This document shows, piece after piece, positions 1 through 13,553 of a stretch of 64,000 bases of DNA. Made by a program: the position numbers and the translations under genes. Under the pieces are notes generated by a model. The model had not been told where the DNA came from. It saw only the letters and a list, made by a program, of their open reading frames with translations, and made no database searches. Every line of letters begins with the position of its first letter. Positions within the stretch are counted from its first letter, which is position 1. The DNA is from Isoetes taiwanensis (lineage: Eukaryota > Streptophyta > Lycopodiopsida > Isoetales > Isoetaceae). The stretch is taken from NCBI GenBank assembly GCA_021234155.1, contig JAJEKV010000169.1, positions 982,436-1,046,435 of the forward strand, written 5' to 3'.

Positions 1-1491
<1,491 letters not shown>

Positions 1492-1884
1492 TCTTAAAGC
1501 CGAGAGCTCTTCTGTGTACTCCTCATAATTCCGGTGAAACCAGATGGTGTCGAATCCAGTCGTAGATACAGTTAGATCCAGCAGATGCCATCATCTCCAC
1601 GCCCTGCACAAACATGCGAAGGAATGGATCACCCGACACCCACATCCAGTAGCATGAGGACTTCAAGCTTTCTCTAGTTTCAGAACCACAAATAGAAGCT
1701 TGAAACTTCCTAAAACTAAACCATGCCCACAAAACCCAAAAAATTCAAAAAAACCCCAACCTTTAAAAAAAATTGGCAAACTGTCTATTGCAAACCTGAC
1801 GGCCTATACACTAGGCAGAATGACATTATACATATGAAGGAACTAGCCTTGTACTAAAGGGTCAAAGGTTGTAAAGCACCCCAA

Positions 1885-2486
1885 CAGGGATGCTTTTATT
1901 TATTTTTTCAATGCAATTTATATAGAATGATTGGCGAATGTGAAGAAGAATAAAATTAGTTTTAATGGCGAATATGTTAAATAATCCATTTCTTTTCATC
2001 ATTATTTGGCGATTTTTGTTGTTGAATATTTATAATTCGAAATTGTAAGCAAATACATTTATAACTTTGCTCAAAGAAAAAATGGGTTTGAATTCAAGGC
2101 ACAAATAGAATTTCTAGGTCATTATTCCATTTTAAAACCAATTTGATCCCATGAAATCTATTACTTATAAATGCAACATCAAGTCATATAAATCTCAAGG
2201 AATAACTTGCAAACAATCTTGTGACGCTCAAAAGCTAGTGTTAGTATGAATCAGAACGAATACTACATTTTTAGTCGCAAGAAGCTATAGAATTGAGGGC
2301 GAATGCGCTTTTGTCCTAGGTTCGATTACATAGTGAGTGTCTTCTTGGAAGGACAGCTTCGTATTAATTTAAGGTGAATATTCTAATAAAAAATGTGATA
2401 CGTAACCTACTAAACATTCGTAGGAAATTTTTGAAAATCTTTAAAAATTCGTTTTTTGCGAATATTCGCCACTAAAAGCATCACTG
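1885..2486. mobile_element. Non-autonomous hAT-type MITE
   Basis: The ends are inverted: left CAGGGATGCTTTTA, right (reversed) CAGTGATGCTTTTA, 13 of 14 matching. They are bracketed by a perfect 8-bp direct repeat CACCCCAA at 1877-1884 and 2487-2494. An 8-bp target duplication with CAGGG/CAGTG ends is the hallmark of hAT elements. The 602-bp interior is AT-rich and has no transposase, so movement would depend on a transposase supplied elsewhere. The motif GCGAAT recurs inside (near 1933, 1966, 2300 and 2457), as expected for subterminal transposase sites. The family cannot be named. Confidence 0.85.
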
Positions 2487-2494
2487 CACCCCAA

Positions 2495-3459
2495 CAGAAC
2501 AGGGAGCATTTCAAGCCACTAATGCTTTGCCATTATTATTGATGTTCATCAGTGTCGGAACAACTGGCCATCAAAATTTGGTCCAGTGGGCCGAATTAAT
2601 TTAATCAATTTCATCCTCCAATGGCAAAGCACCTTCCCTTTATGACATATTTAACAAAATATAGACTTATTCAAATCTAATAGATACTAGTTATGGTGCC
2701 TGGCGTTGCCGGGCTTTAGTACCAATTTGAAAAGGTGGTTGTTTTGGCTGGAGTGAACAATGTAGCTTGGAGGGGCAAGGGTTATATAGAGCAAGCCTTT
2801 AATATTCATTAACAAAGTTAAACAACCATTGTACGCATCTCAGCTGATTGGGAACAACGATTGTACAAAAATCTCAGCTGATTGGGAACATCTTCTAGTG
2901 CGTTGTTTTTCATTATATGATACCTCTACCAGAATGATGTTATGGTCAAGCATTGGTAGGCTTTAGCAACCTATAAAAATTTGTGTTGCAATGTGAAGGC
3001 AACAATAGCTATACCTGAAATTGTGTATTTCAACTATAAGTAATGTTTGCTTGAAAGTTGTAGATGTAGTTGTAGATGTTTTGTTTTTAATTTATGCATT
3101 TGTAGATGGAACAAATCTATTTATGTGGGAAACCAATGGTTGGAGAACATAAGATAATGGGGTTGAGAAGGAAATGCATCAATCCAATGGATTTGATTAG
3201 GCCACAAAAGCATACTGATTAGAGAATTTTATGAATGCACCCCTAATTCCCAAGAAGAGCGAAATACAAATCTTTAGTTAGCCACGCATTTTTGAAGTTA
3301 TTTCCGGGTTAAATTATATTGTACTTCGTAATATGGTCTTATCAAATGTGATTATGTCTGCGTTGTACATGAGAGGTATGAACATATTTAATAGTCAAGG
3401 GATTTCTTAAGATAGATAGAGCAATTGATTTAGAAATTGAAGGTATTATCAAGAATATG
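2495..3459. other. AT-rich intergenic DNA with a short tandem duplication
   Basis: No gene seen. At about 2825-2891 a unit of roughly 34 bases is present twice in tandem, both copies containing 'ctcagctgattgggaaca'. The phrase 'tggcgttgccgggctttagtacc' near 2700 looks like repeat-derived sequence. Confidence 0.4.
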
Positions 3460-3680
3460 GGTTTAATGCTAATTCACCCTAATATGGGTCTAGAATTTTC
3501 GTCTTAATACTTATGACCTGTCACCTATAAGTGTATCCTTAAAAAATTCACCTCAATATGGTCTAATGCTAGTTCACCCCAATATGGGTCACCACAATAC
3601 GGTCTAATGCTAGTTCACTCCAATATGGGTCTAATGTATCCTTCAAACATTCATCCTAACATAGGTCTAATGCTTCACGC
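3460..3680. repeat. Degenerate tandem array built on 'TTCACcccAATATGGGTCTAATGC'-like units
   Basis: The phrase 'aatatggg(t)ctaatgctagttcac' recurs about six times with variable spacing of some 30-50 bases, for example near 3477, 3553, 3583, 3620 and 3660. Copies differ by substitutions and small gaps, so the array is old. No open frame crosses it. Confidence 0.75.
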
Positions 3681-4097
3681 AATAAATAAAATGAGAATAT
3701 CTATTCAATGTCTACTCAAACATAATTGTTAGCCTTATACATGTCTAATTCTAATTCATAATGTTTATTCAATGTGTGTCCAAGCGAGTCAATGTGTATG
3801 GCCTATTTGCTGCTAAAATTGTTTGTGAAATAGTTAATAATGTTGCATGCTGCATCCAGTAATCCATGCATTTTATATTCAAGTTAATTCCTCAAAAGAC
3901 TGTTTCCAAGTATCATCAAAATACATTCCCTTCTCAATTCAACATTTGGAGGTGTTTGATTTGGACCATTTTAAAGCTCATGAGACATGTTTGCATACAT
4001 GGATGCAAAACATTGGAGCCAATTCAGGTAGCTAAAAGAGGTTTAAATAATTTTGTTTGACCTGAACCTTGACAATTATAATTGATTTCTAATTCAG

Positions 4098-7000
4098 TTA
4101 AATGAGATGGTCTTTAACAGCTTTAATTACTTGTCCTCCCATGTTCACTTTAACAAAGTTAGCTCCAAGTACTTCGTTTAAATAAAATTGGCGATTTGGA
4201 GACAACGTACAATGGGGTCGATTGGCCTCCTGCATGCTTCCACTGATAAACAATAACTGGTGTTTTACCTCAAACCCTTGCAAGTTTCTATTAAGGTATA
4301 GTCTTATCATAGTAGTTGTAACTTCACCAACCACTTTGCACATTGATGCAATAGTAGCGAACACCCACCATGTAAGAAGACCTACATAAGCAAAGGACGC
4401 GTTAGTAAACATCAGTATTGCAGGCACCTAATGCCACACCTGCGAGCACTTAATGCCATTAGTTCTCATGTTAACCTATCATTTGGATATCATTAGCATC
4501 CTTATTTTTTGCTAAATGCTTCAGTCTTGTAATTGTTGTTGATAGAAGTATGGCACCATGAGGATGCTAGTTTGACAATTGCATGGGCGATGACAATGTG
4601 GAAGTAATGATGAAAACTCACCTAGCACTTTGTCTACCGTAGCAACCACCGCATTGATCATAAACCTAAAGAAACCAGAAAATAGATGACAATGCAACTC
4701 ATATAGAAGTTGTTTAACTCTTCCTACAATGCAGTTCAGTATAGCCTAAGCACAAACAACCAGCATAAAATCCCAAATCAAGATACGTTCCAGTAACTTA
4801 CATCTTGAAATGCCTTCACATATTTGATTAAACAGGTACGTCTGGAGAACCCAAATTTGATTAAACGGGTACATCTAGAGAACTAAGTGTCTCGTTTTGC
4901 ATTACTCCAGGTCCGATGAAGTCGCCAATTGCATGATGGGCAATTGCATTGCCAGTTCCAAAAGGTAATGTACAACATCTGAATTCATAATCTAAAACAA
5001 CATTACCTTGTGCCACTGTTTTAGCAAGACCGTCCATCGTAGCCAGACCCAAAAGACTACGCTGGTGCTTGAGAGCATTTGAACACATAACATTTGAGGC
5101 AAATGTTCTATATGTCCAAAATGGAAAAAGCCTCTCTATGTGTGCGCAGATGCTTACTCATCTCATTCAGCTACAAATAGAAATCCAAGAAGTATGTCCT
5201 TTAAACTCTGCATATTTAGACAGTAAGAAGGAATGAATTTGCTGAGCATTAATAACACGTGTTAACCTGTGATTCCATGCAACAGGGGACGCATCCTTGA
5301 AATTAATGGCTTCCTATGAACATAAACTATAGGCTTCTGAAACTGGAGAGCATGCAAGCGATGACAGAAAGCATAAATTCACTTTGCTCAATCCACCTGA
5401 TGCTAAAGCCACAGAAGTTTCTACACTTATAACCTATGATGTCACTTCCATAAATCTATAATTGTAACCATGATTAGGGTCAGAACAGCCAGAGGAGGGC
5501 AACAAAAAAATAACAGAGAGAAAATGCATTGCAAATGCTTTGTTGCAACAGGAACAAATAAACCTATTTAAAATTTCAAGTACCTCAAATTTTTGGCAAT
5601 CATATACCTCTGCCATTGATAGAGCTCCGAGGCTGGAAACCTTTGCCCACAAACAAACCTCCAATACCGAGGGAGCAATCATCGCAGTCCGGGGGCGAAC
5701 CTTGAATGAATGTGGCAAAACATATCATAACATTCACTCTCAAAAAAATTTGAAGGAAAGATGTATTCAGTGAGTGAAACAATGCCATACCTCATTGTCT
5801 TGATAAATGTAGACAATGAACTCCAACGTGATGAACAATAAAAGCAGCTTACAGAGGAGAGGAACAAATTATTATTTGATCCCATAAATAGTAAGATAAT
5901 GGCTCTAAATTACCACCAAACTATCCGGATCTAAGACTTAAGCACATTTTGATGGACGTGCTATGAATGCTTGAGCAAGGGAGCTGGATAAGTTATGAGT
6001 ACCCATTGTAACCGTTGATGGGATGGACACTTCTACTTTGTACTTTGATACATGGAAGGTTATCATCTGCTCTGTGTCTTCATATCTGCAAGTATATGGA
6101 AGTGTCTAAGCTCAATAAGCATATATACTGCAAATGCCCCAGCCTGTTCAAACATAATTTCAGTATTTATAACAGCAAGAATATGAGATACAGGTACATC
6201 CACCCAATCAATATAAAGATTTGGTATTAGTTTAAAGCCACTAATAAATGATTAATTTATGTTGTACAGTATAACAAATTACAAACCTTTCAACGTAGCA
6301 TGCCGATTGGATTGCTTATTATGAGAAAATATAGTGTCCTTGCCTGCTTAGAAACACGGATGAAGTATGCTGGCAAAAACAGTAAAGAATTTGTAAGCAT
6401 TGACAGAGCGTACAAAATAGAGCCCATTCTTCTGATGCCACTAATTGCAGAAAAAGCTTCAATAACATAGTCCTCAGCCCTACGCATACAAAACTCATAA
6501 GCTTAAAGGAACTCTGCCCCTTATATTTAGGTCTAAAGGGACTTTTTTTCTGAAAAACAAAACTGTTGCTTCTTTTCAGCTTTATTTAAGGGTTTTAAGA
6601 TTATTCCATGACCACATACATATAGATCCTATGGAAAAAGAGCAAAAAGTAGAAGGACGGAATTGCATTAAACAAATATAAAGCATGGCAATAAGGAAGA
6701 ACAAAGACCACGCATTACCTAGAATATAGAATATCTTGAACCTGGTTGCCTGACCACCTAAAACCATCAACTACGGAAAATCAATGGTAGCCTCAAGCAC
6801 GGTTTCTTGTCCTAGAGTTTAAGCTCTTAAATTTCAAGTGACCGATGTAACCTATTCTTCAATCTCAAATAGTAGAAGAGTTGACGTGTACAGCTACTTC
6901 TAAAACCCATGTTTGCCAAAATTGGGCCTCTCTCACCAATTTGTTCCTCATCACTGACGAATTCCCTCCATGACTTCATTTCAGCAAAAGAGCAAAAGCA

Positions 7001-7127
7001 AACCATTCTAGTAAAATCAATTAAGTTCGATGAAAAAATAGAGCAGAACATAACAGAGGGATCGCTTCAAGAGGGAAATAAAACTACTTACACCCCTGTC
7101 CACGGTTGAGAGCTCAAATTTAGCCAT
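4098..7127 (-). CDS. Candidate multi-exon gene, unidentified membrane protein (exon model by eye)
   Basis: I do not recognise the product. On the minus strand an ATG at 7127 starts MAKFELSTVDRG and is followed by a GTAAGT donor. Further exon-like blocks with GT/AG edges keep one reading phase: 7127-7092, 6973-6907, 6770-6719, 6479-6344 (would need a GC donor), 5847-5791, 5700-5608, 5067-5007, and 4381 to a stop near 4098. The predicted chain has hydrophobic stretches in the fourth, fifth and last blocks, so a membrane protein is plausible. The surroundings lack repeat features, and GC rises upstream near 7.3-7.45 kb as in a 5' leader. Exon 6 also reads well in a second frame containing PPDCDDC, so the model is uncertain. 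It could be a chance chain or a pseudogene. Confidence 0.3.
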
Positions 7128-7627
7128 GGCTTCTTGAAAACATGAAATTCCTGAGGGTAAGAATCTAAAAACAAACTAAAATAAGCCGATAAACAATCTA
7201 TAAAGCTGCAACCTGAGAACATTCACCTTGCGGTCAATTACATGCAATCATCAGCCTAGAACTTCGAATCATATATCCAACCATCTTCCAGCGCACAACA
7301 GGCATCGGATGTGATGCCAAGAGAAAGAGGAAAAATCGCACAACTCAATCGAAATCATACAAAGTCTTTTCCCGATTTTACAGAGGAAACACGGAGCGTC
7401 AAAGCCTGCTGTCTTCCATGCCGGACTTCACGCTTTACATCAAGATTTTGAAATCGTACCAAAGGCTCCATTTTTTTAGAAAAACATCACATTACAAACT
7501 TTAACGATTTTTGGAAATCGGTAAGTTTTTTTGGCGACCAGAAACCTCAAAATCATAGCAAATGAACTTAAAAAAAATTCCAAAAAAGTTTTTGGCCAAA
7601 CCTGAAAATCCCAAATTAACAAGATTG
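7128..7627. other. Possible 5' flank of the minus-strand candidate gene
   Basis: No open frame of note. The stretch 7200-7450 is less AT-rich than its surroundings and would be leader and promoter of the minus-strand gene model, if that model is right. From about 7450 the sequence turns strongly AT-rich. Confidence 0.25.
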
Positions 7628-7689
7628 ATATTTTAAGGATACCATGATAACTTTATAGGTTTTTTCTTTTTACTCTTGTTGATTTCAAT

Positions 7690-8343
7690 AATATTAGCAA
7701 TTTATCTTTAACTCAAAAATATGTGGATTACTAAAGTATGAAATTGCTTTATAGCCTTATTTTCCTTTAATCTATTTAGAATTAACTTTTTATATAAGAA
7801 AATATATATGCTTAAAATATTATTGTTTCAAAAAAGTTAAAGAAAGTTCGAGGTTGCAATTAGTTAAATGATTATGTTTGTATTCTAATAAAATAAAAAT
7901 TTGAATAGTTTAGTATCGATTACTTTTTAATATAATTTTTTTCATTCATAATAAACTTTTCAAAAAATTGTTATTAAAACATTAACTTTACTGTTTAATT
8001 AATTTCAATTTAAAACATTTTTAAATATTTTTAAGAGTTTGTAAATTGCAAAATTCTCATAATAATTTGAAATCAATCACTTATTAAACCGATTGTCAAG
8101 TTTTAAATCTGTTAAATTAATGAAAATTGGAATTTTATATTCTTGAGATGTCTAATTCTAAATATATTCAGGTGAAAATTAATTTAGAAAGCAAGCTTTG
8201 ATAACTATTATACTTTTAATTTTAAGATAAACTTGTATACTAATTATAGAAATTATTCAAGAAGAATTAAATAATACATACATATCTTATAATTTAAAGT
8301 GCTATCTATTAAATCTGAATAAGTCCAGGTTTTGTTGAATATG
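7690..8343 (+). repeat. AT-rich direct repeat, copy 1
   Basis: This segment and 9036-9666 are the same about 640-bp sequence in the same orientation, with scattered substitutions and small gaps; both begin '(a)tctttaactcaaaa(a/g)tatgtgg' and end '...aaatctgaata'. Copy 1 continues 'TAAGTCC', which is the un-interrupted version of the site where the Harbinger element sits in copy 2. A third short match to the tail lies at 25366-25425. The family is unknown and non-coding. Confidence 0.85.
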
Positions 8344-9035
8344 TCATTATGACCACATATGGTGATAATTGGCACTTAACATGGAATAAACATATGAGAC
8401 AATCGGATGCTATCTTTATCAATAAGTCTGGAGGCGCACTTTGATACTTTTCCTGGAAATTCAGATGCTCATACAAGGAAACATGATTGTAAAAATCACG
8501 CAATCGTTGGTCAAATTGAATGACCGATACATGATGTTCTTATGCGCACCCCTGTTCTATAAAGCTCTCTAGCATACTTTGAGTCTGAAATTCTATCAAA
8601 TCATGGAGTCTCCTGTTCGCGATAGAATGCTGGAAATTCAACATGCTCTATTCTCAGCCATTCATAAAATTGTGGTTGTTTCTTCTCATTACAGTCAGTG
8701 TTCTTCTCATTCTCAAAACAGTCAGTCCCGGGGGATGCACTTAGTAATAAAAGGGTATGGACATCTGCGTTCGAAGTGTGCCCAAAAACATCCCTAGTAT
8801 ACTGATCTGTGGAAGCTAATTTAACCCCTAAAGTATATATTTTGCCCCAGATAATGGCAAAAAAAACCCCTAATGGTAAGTATACAAATACTGAATGGTA
8901 AAAAAAACCCCCCTTTCTTGCATGCACATGTCCCGTACTGCAAAGAATACTGAATCCCCCGGGCAGCCAGTCTCTCATTGACAAACTTTGAGGTCTTATA
9001 TCATATACACCACCATCCCATATTCAAAACTTTGA
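8344..9035. other. Spacer between the AT-rich direct repeats
   Basis: About 690 bases without a recognisable gene. The minus strand has a 127-codon open frame at 8601-8984 with no motif I know. Poly-A/poly-C runs near 8855-8915 ('aaaaaaaccccta', 'aaaaaaaccccccc') look like decayed simple sequence. Confidence 0.3.
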
Positions 9036-9666
9036 TCTTTAACTCAAAAGTATGTGGGTTATTAAAGTATGAAATTGCTTTATAGCCTACTTTTTCTTTA
9101 ATCTATTTAGAATTAATTTTTTATATAAGAAAAAATATATATGATTAAAATGTTAAATTTTCAAAAAAATTAAAGAAAGTTCAGGGTTGCAATTAGTTAA
9201 ATGATTATGTTTGTATTCTAATAAAACAAAAATTTGAATAGTTTATTATCGATTAATTTTTAATATAATTTTTTTCATTCATTATAAACTATTCAAAAAA
9301 TTGTTATTAAAACACAAACTTTATTGTTAATTAATTTCAACCTAAAACATTTTTTAAATATTTTTAAGAGTTTGTAAATTGCAAAATTCTCATAATAATT
9401 TGAAACTAATCAATTATTAAACTAATTGCCAAGTTTTAAATATGTTAAATTACTGAAAATTGAAATTTTATATTCTTGAGATGTCTAATTCTAAATACAT
9501 TCAAGTGAAAATTAATTTAGAAAGCAAGTTTTGATAACTATTATAATTTTAATTTAAAGATAACTTGTATACTAATTATAGAAATTATAAAAATCAAGAA
9601 GAATTAAACAATACATATATATCTTATAATGGCATCCTTAAAGTGCTATCATTTAAATCTGAATAA
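9036..9666 (+). repeat. AT-rich direct repeat, copy 2, interrupted by the Harbinger element
   Basis: Second copy of the repeat at 7690-8343. Its end 'aaatctgaaTAA' abuts the left terminus of the Harbinger transposon. Host sequence resumes with TAAGTCC at 25342, matching the joined sequence in copy 1. Confidence 0.85.
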
Positions 9667-9924
9667 CGCCCTTTTTCCATGGCATAGATGCCTTAAATTT
9701 ATCTCAATAGATTGGGCCAAATCAGCAAATATGACACCATGACTTTTCCACTAAAACTTTTGAGACATGTTTTAAATCAATTTCGTACAACTTCAAAGTC
9801 TTATTTTCTTCTGGGGGAAATCCCCCGCCACAAAATAAGACAGCAGAGACTAGAATTGGAACAACAATCGATTGGGTATGGAAGTGCGATCAATTGCATC
9901 AACAAATACAAATATGAGAAGTCT

Positions 9925-10049
9925 TCAAGCTTCAGGTCGATTTTGGCAACTCTTCAGGTCGGATTCGGCTGTTCATCCAGCTTCAGATCGATTTTGGCAG
10001 TTCTTCAGGTTGGATTCGGCACTTCTTGAGGTCGGATTCAGGTATGGAG
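9925..10049 (+). repeat. Left part of the AGGTCGG degenerate tandem array
   Basis: Phrases such as 'cttcaggtcgatttt', 'cttcaggtcggattcggc' and 'gaggtcggattcagg' repeat about every 25-40 bases. The array continues at 22265 on the far side of the copia element, so copia inserted inside it. Confidence 0.8.
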
Positions 10050-10643
10050 TGTTGGGAATGTCATCATATAATTGGTTATGGTGTCTTCAACAAGTTGAAT
10101 ATGCTGAAGCAGTATGCATCTGAAGAAGCTGACATTATTTCACCTTGTATAGATCACAATGGTCTATTAGGGCATGGTGAGAATTATGTAAAGAAATAAA
10201 CCTATAATGGTTTAAAACCTATGGTTGAATATTGACATCGAATAATGAGGTGTCAACATGTAATATAAGCATTTTGGAGCGAAAAGTTCTTATGAACTTA
10301 GTAACTGCCTATGGCGAACGGATTTGATGGCAAAACCGTCGAAGGTCTGCCGATTTAAACATAAGATGTATATCCCTGTACAGATAATTCATTGCATTGG
10401 TTCAGGAGAAAGAATTCGATCTAACACATCCATTAGATCATTTGTTTGAAGCAGTTGTGTGCTACAGTACATTCGATCCCATATGAACAGTGTTTTTATT
10501 TTCTAATGGTTCAATGGTGACTTCACTAATGTTTAATGTAGCAATGGTTCATTTGTTGATTTGAGTTCTTAGAAGTTGAAGTGAAATAAAATATCTACAC
10601 TTTGGAATTGAACTTGTGATTGAATTTGTCTCTAATTCCAACA
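10050..10643 (+). repeat. Copia 5' LTR
   Basis: 594 bp, TG...CA ends, near-identical to the right LTR but with several small gaps and substitutions (for example an extra AATGG near 10210 and differences near 10317). This indicates a copy that is not recent. Confidence 0.95.
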
Positions 10644-10645
10644 TT

Positions 10646-10657
10646 TGGTATCAGAGC
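10646..10657 (+). promoter_or_regulatory. Primer-binding site for initiator tRNA-Met (copia)
   Basis: TGGTATCAGAGC lies two bases after the LTR and is the standard complement of the plant initiator methionine tRNA 3' end. It primes minus-strand DNA synthesis in copia elements. Confidence 0.93.
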
Positions 10658-10658
10658 C

Positions 10659-11886
10659 ATGTCTAGCAGGTTTGGAGCAGGATTACTTAGTACAATTGAG
10701 GTTTACAAAGGTGGTTCAGGTTTCCAGATCTGGAAAGATGCTATCAAGCATGTTTTAGAGGTTGAAGAACTTTGGGATCTTGCTGATCCTCTGAAGGGAA
10801 TTGGCACACAGAATGATAATGGAATCAATATGCCAGCCAGCTCTAGTACAGGTACTCAAAACACTAACACAAGTATTGCAGAAATTAACTCAGGAGATGC
10901 CAACACTGGAGCTACCTCTGAAGTCATCACAACAGGGGTCATGACTGGAAAAAGCTTGTTTGCAAAGCAAAAGGAGGCTCAAGGAATTATAACATCTAAG
11001 GACTATCAGACTGAAACTTAGAAATATGACAGCTAGGGACATGTGGATTTTTATGCTAAAGCATTATGAAGAAAAGACTTCATCCCAAATAGATCTTCTC
11101 GAAAAGGAACTAAGGAAACTTAAACTTCGAGAAGAAGATGATGTCTCTGAATACTTTAACAAGTTTGATAATATTATAACAGACTTGAGTGGGGCTGGAG
11201 TTATTTTGACAGAAACTTATCAAGTATTGGCCATAGCTAGATCTATAGTAGACAATGATCAGCTGTCCTTGTTTATCAGAAACATAGCTAAGTCTAGAGA
11301 AGATGCTGAAAACATTCTCAGAACTGAGGCAGAACAAAAAAGGGTGATGAAAGATGAAGAAGAAAACTCAGCTGAGATTTTGTATGCTGGAAGAAAGGGA
11401 AAAGGAAAAATTGAGAAAGGAACTTGTTTTTACTGCCCTGAACATGGCCATTTCAAGAATAACTGCCCTAAATTGAACAAGGACTTTAATTGCTACAATT
11501 GTGGAGGCAAAGGACACTTAGCAGCCAAATGTCCATCACCAAAAGATTTTTCTAAAGAAAAGAACAAAGCTGATACTAGGAGGGGAGGGAGATCCTCAGC
11601 TCCAAGAGGACGAGGTGGCAGGTCTACTGGAGCATTTGTTACACGAGAACAAAGGTCAAATGAAAAAGAAGAAGATGAGGATGAAGAAGAGGTACAACAA
11701 ATTTTTGCTTATTGTGATAGTTTGAAATCTAACAAAAAATCTCGTGCTCTTGTAGTTGATAGTGGAGCTGAAAGATCAGTAGTCCACTCAACTGATCTTC
11801 TCAAGCAAATTAATCAAACTCAAGGGAGAAGTATTCAAGTTGGAGATGAAGCATTGAAAGCAGTTGAAGGCAAGGGTTTATTATAG
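10659..11886 (+). pseudogene. Copia Gag and protease, broken
   Basis: The ATG at 10659 sits directly after the primer site. Gag reads to a frameshift with a stop near 11021 and resumes at about 11026. Two CCHC zinc knuckles follow: CFYCPEHGHFKNNC near 11430 and CYNCGGKGHLAAKC near 11500. A basic RGGR stretch comes next, then the aspartic protease motif VVDSGAERS near 11755. An in-frame TAG at 11884-11886 interrupts the polyprotein. Gag packages the RNA and the protease cleaves the polyprotein. Two knuckles rather than one is less common in copia. The frame shift and stop are real differences from an active copy. Confidence 0.9.
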
Positions 11887-12392
11887 CTGATTGATCTGAA
11901 TGAAGAAGTTGTGGACATTGAGAGTGTACTTTGTGTACCTACTCTTGTTAAGAATTTGATATCTGTAAGCCAACTTGTTGATCTGGGCTACAGAGTTGTA
12001 TTTGATTCTGATGCATGTAAAATCTTTCTTGGAAATGAAGTTAAATTTTTGGCCAGAAGAGTTGGAAATCTCTTTCAAATGGATAATGTTTGTTTTGACA
12101 ATATTAACTCTGTGACAGAAAATGAATTTGCTATATGGCACATCAGACTTTCTCACACTCATTGCAATAATTTAAAAATCTTAGCCAAGAGGGATGCATT
12201 AACTGCAAAGATGTAAAAGCAAACAAATTTTTGTGTGAAGGATGTATGCTTGGCAAAATTACTAGACTACCTTTCTCAAAGGCAAAGCATAGAGCAAATG
12301 AAGTGCTTGAACTTGTTCATACCGACCTGTGTGGCCCCTTAAATATTAGAAGTAAGACAAACAAGAGATACTTTATATCCTTCAATCCTATA
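11887..12392 (+). pseudogene. Copia gag-pre-integrase domain and start of integrase, broken
   Basis: The same frame continues after the TAG, with IWHIRLSHTHCNN (histidines of the integrase zinc finger). After a frameshift near 12210 comes CEGCMLGKITRLPF (its cysteines), then LVHTDLCGPLNI, which carries the first catalytic Asp of the integrase core. The copia frame stops making sense after about 12392 ('cgctactttatatccttca'-like end), where foreign sequence begins; the rest of integrase resumes near 19150. Confidence 0.9.
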
Positions 12393-13065
12393 ATCGCTCA
12401 ATCCTGGCCATTCAAAAAAAGCATATTCCCAAGCATATCCAAAACCCAATAACCACAACCGTCCACCACAAATTAAGATGGGGTCAAATCCCCATTTCCA
12501 CGTCACCCAAAGGTTCAGGTCAATGTGTAAATAATCTCAACCTGATATATGCATGCAAGAGTAATCAGCAGCTCCAAAATCCTGGAAAGGAAAGGGTGTT
12601 TCTGCTTGCAAGAAAAGCAGATCACTATCTGCATCCATAGCCAGAGGTAGAAGTAAATGAAATAATTTCTTAGGAAGAAGAATAAAATCTTGGGTCTTCA
12701 TCGGAGGAAGGAGTTAAAGAGGGCAAAGAGATAAGGTGTTCAACGAGTCAAAATTAGAAGAGACATTCAGGAGGCATTAAAAAAAAACGATCAGATGAGA
12801 TCTAGACTGCGCTAATGCATGCAGAGCGTCAAAAATGAGTTGGATGCCAGATTGGGCCGGAGAAATCCGGCAAAAAAATGCCAGGCCTGAGCAAAAGCTT
12901 CAAGTCTGGGATAAAGCCCCAAAGTCTGGGATGCCAAGAAGGTCCGGCATGGACATGGTGGAGATGGATCGACGGATTTGGAGGCCCGGCTGTGGAGAAT
13001 CGCCAATAACATACAGCTCTGCTCCATCCGCTCCATGCGGACGCGAAGCCATCGCCAGCACTGAC
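12393..13065. other. Left flank of the unidentified insert inside copia
   Basis: About 670 bases that are neither copia nor chromovirus. It pairs with 18980-19140 as the two sides of an insertion into the copia integrase, itself hit by the chromovirus. I see no terminal repeats and no protein match. About 13 codons of integrase around the junction are missing, so the event may include a deletion. Confidence 0.5.
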
Positions 13066-13553
13066 TGTCATGAACCTACTCGTAGGAAAATACATAGAAA
13101 ATACGCAAGAAATACAGAAGAAATAATATGAACAGGAATCAAGAATACAATAGCCCGAAGGCAAGCAGGAATACGAGACAGATGCCTAGAAGGCTCAAGA
13201 CTGGCGTTGAACCGGAATGGTTTGACAAGAAGGAGGTGCCTCCTTATATATCTATACCAACGGTCAGGATCGCGCCACTCCAATGGATGAGATCGCGCCA
13301 AGTGTCGCGCATGCATTTAGGTTCTAGAACATTCTAGAACCTTCTGGAGATAGTCCCACATATGAGGAAGACGTGAAGGAATGTCTTCAACAACTATTGG
13401 TAGCGCACTTGGCAAGGTGTGTGACTTGCAACTGGAAAGTTGCGAGTTCAAACCCTGTCTTGTGCAACTACCCTTTTGCATCCGTGTGACGACCATCTTT
13501 TGTACATAGGAGTATAATGTTCGTATGATACGAATATCCGTATGGTCGTCACA
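13066..13553 (-). repeat. Chromovirus 3' LTR
   Basis: 488 bp. It differs from the 5' copy by a missing block near 13120 (the 5' copy has about 30 extra bases) and few substitutions, so this element is younger than its copia host. It carries a TATATAAGG box in sense at 13242-13250 and the site complementary to the primer site at 13207-13218. Confidence 0.93.
13397..13470 (+). other. tRNA-like sequence inside the LTR, antisense to the element (copy 1)
   Basis: On the plus strand 'ttggtagcgcacttggc' resembles a pol III A box and 'gagttcaaaccc' a B box, spaced as in a tRNA, with a stem CTTGCAAC / GTTGCGAG between them. A complete cloverleaf with acceptor stem is not evident. It may be a tRNA-derived SINE remnant or tRNA fragment caught in the LTR. 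The other LTR has the same at about 18813-18890. Confidence 0.5.

Noticed and set aside
4861-5088. LPFGTGNAIA as a lipid-kinase (DAGK-like) motif
   Set aside because: No other kinase motif nearby, and the phase-consistent exon model ends before this sequence.
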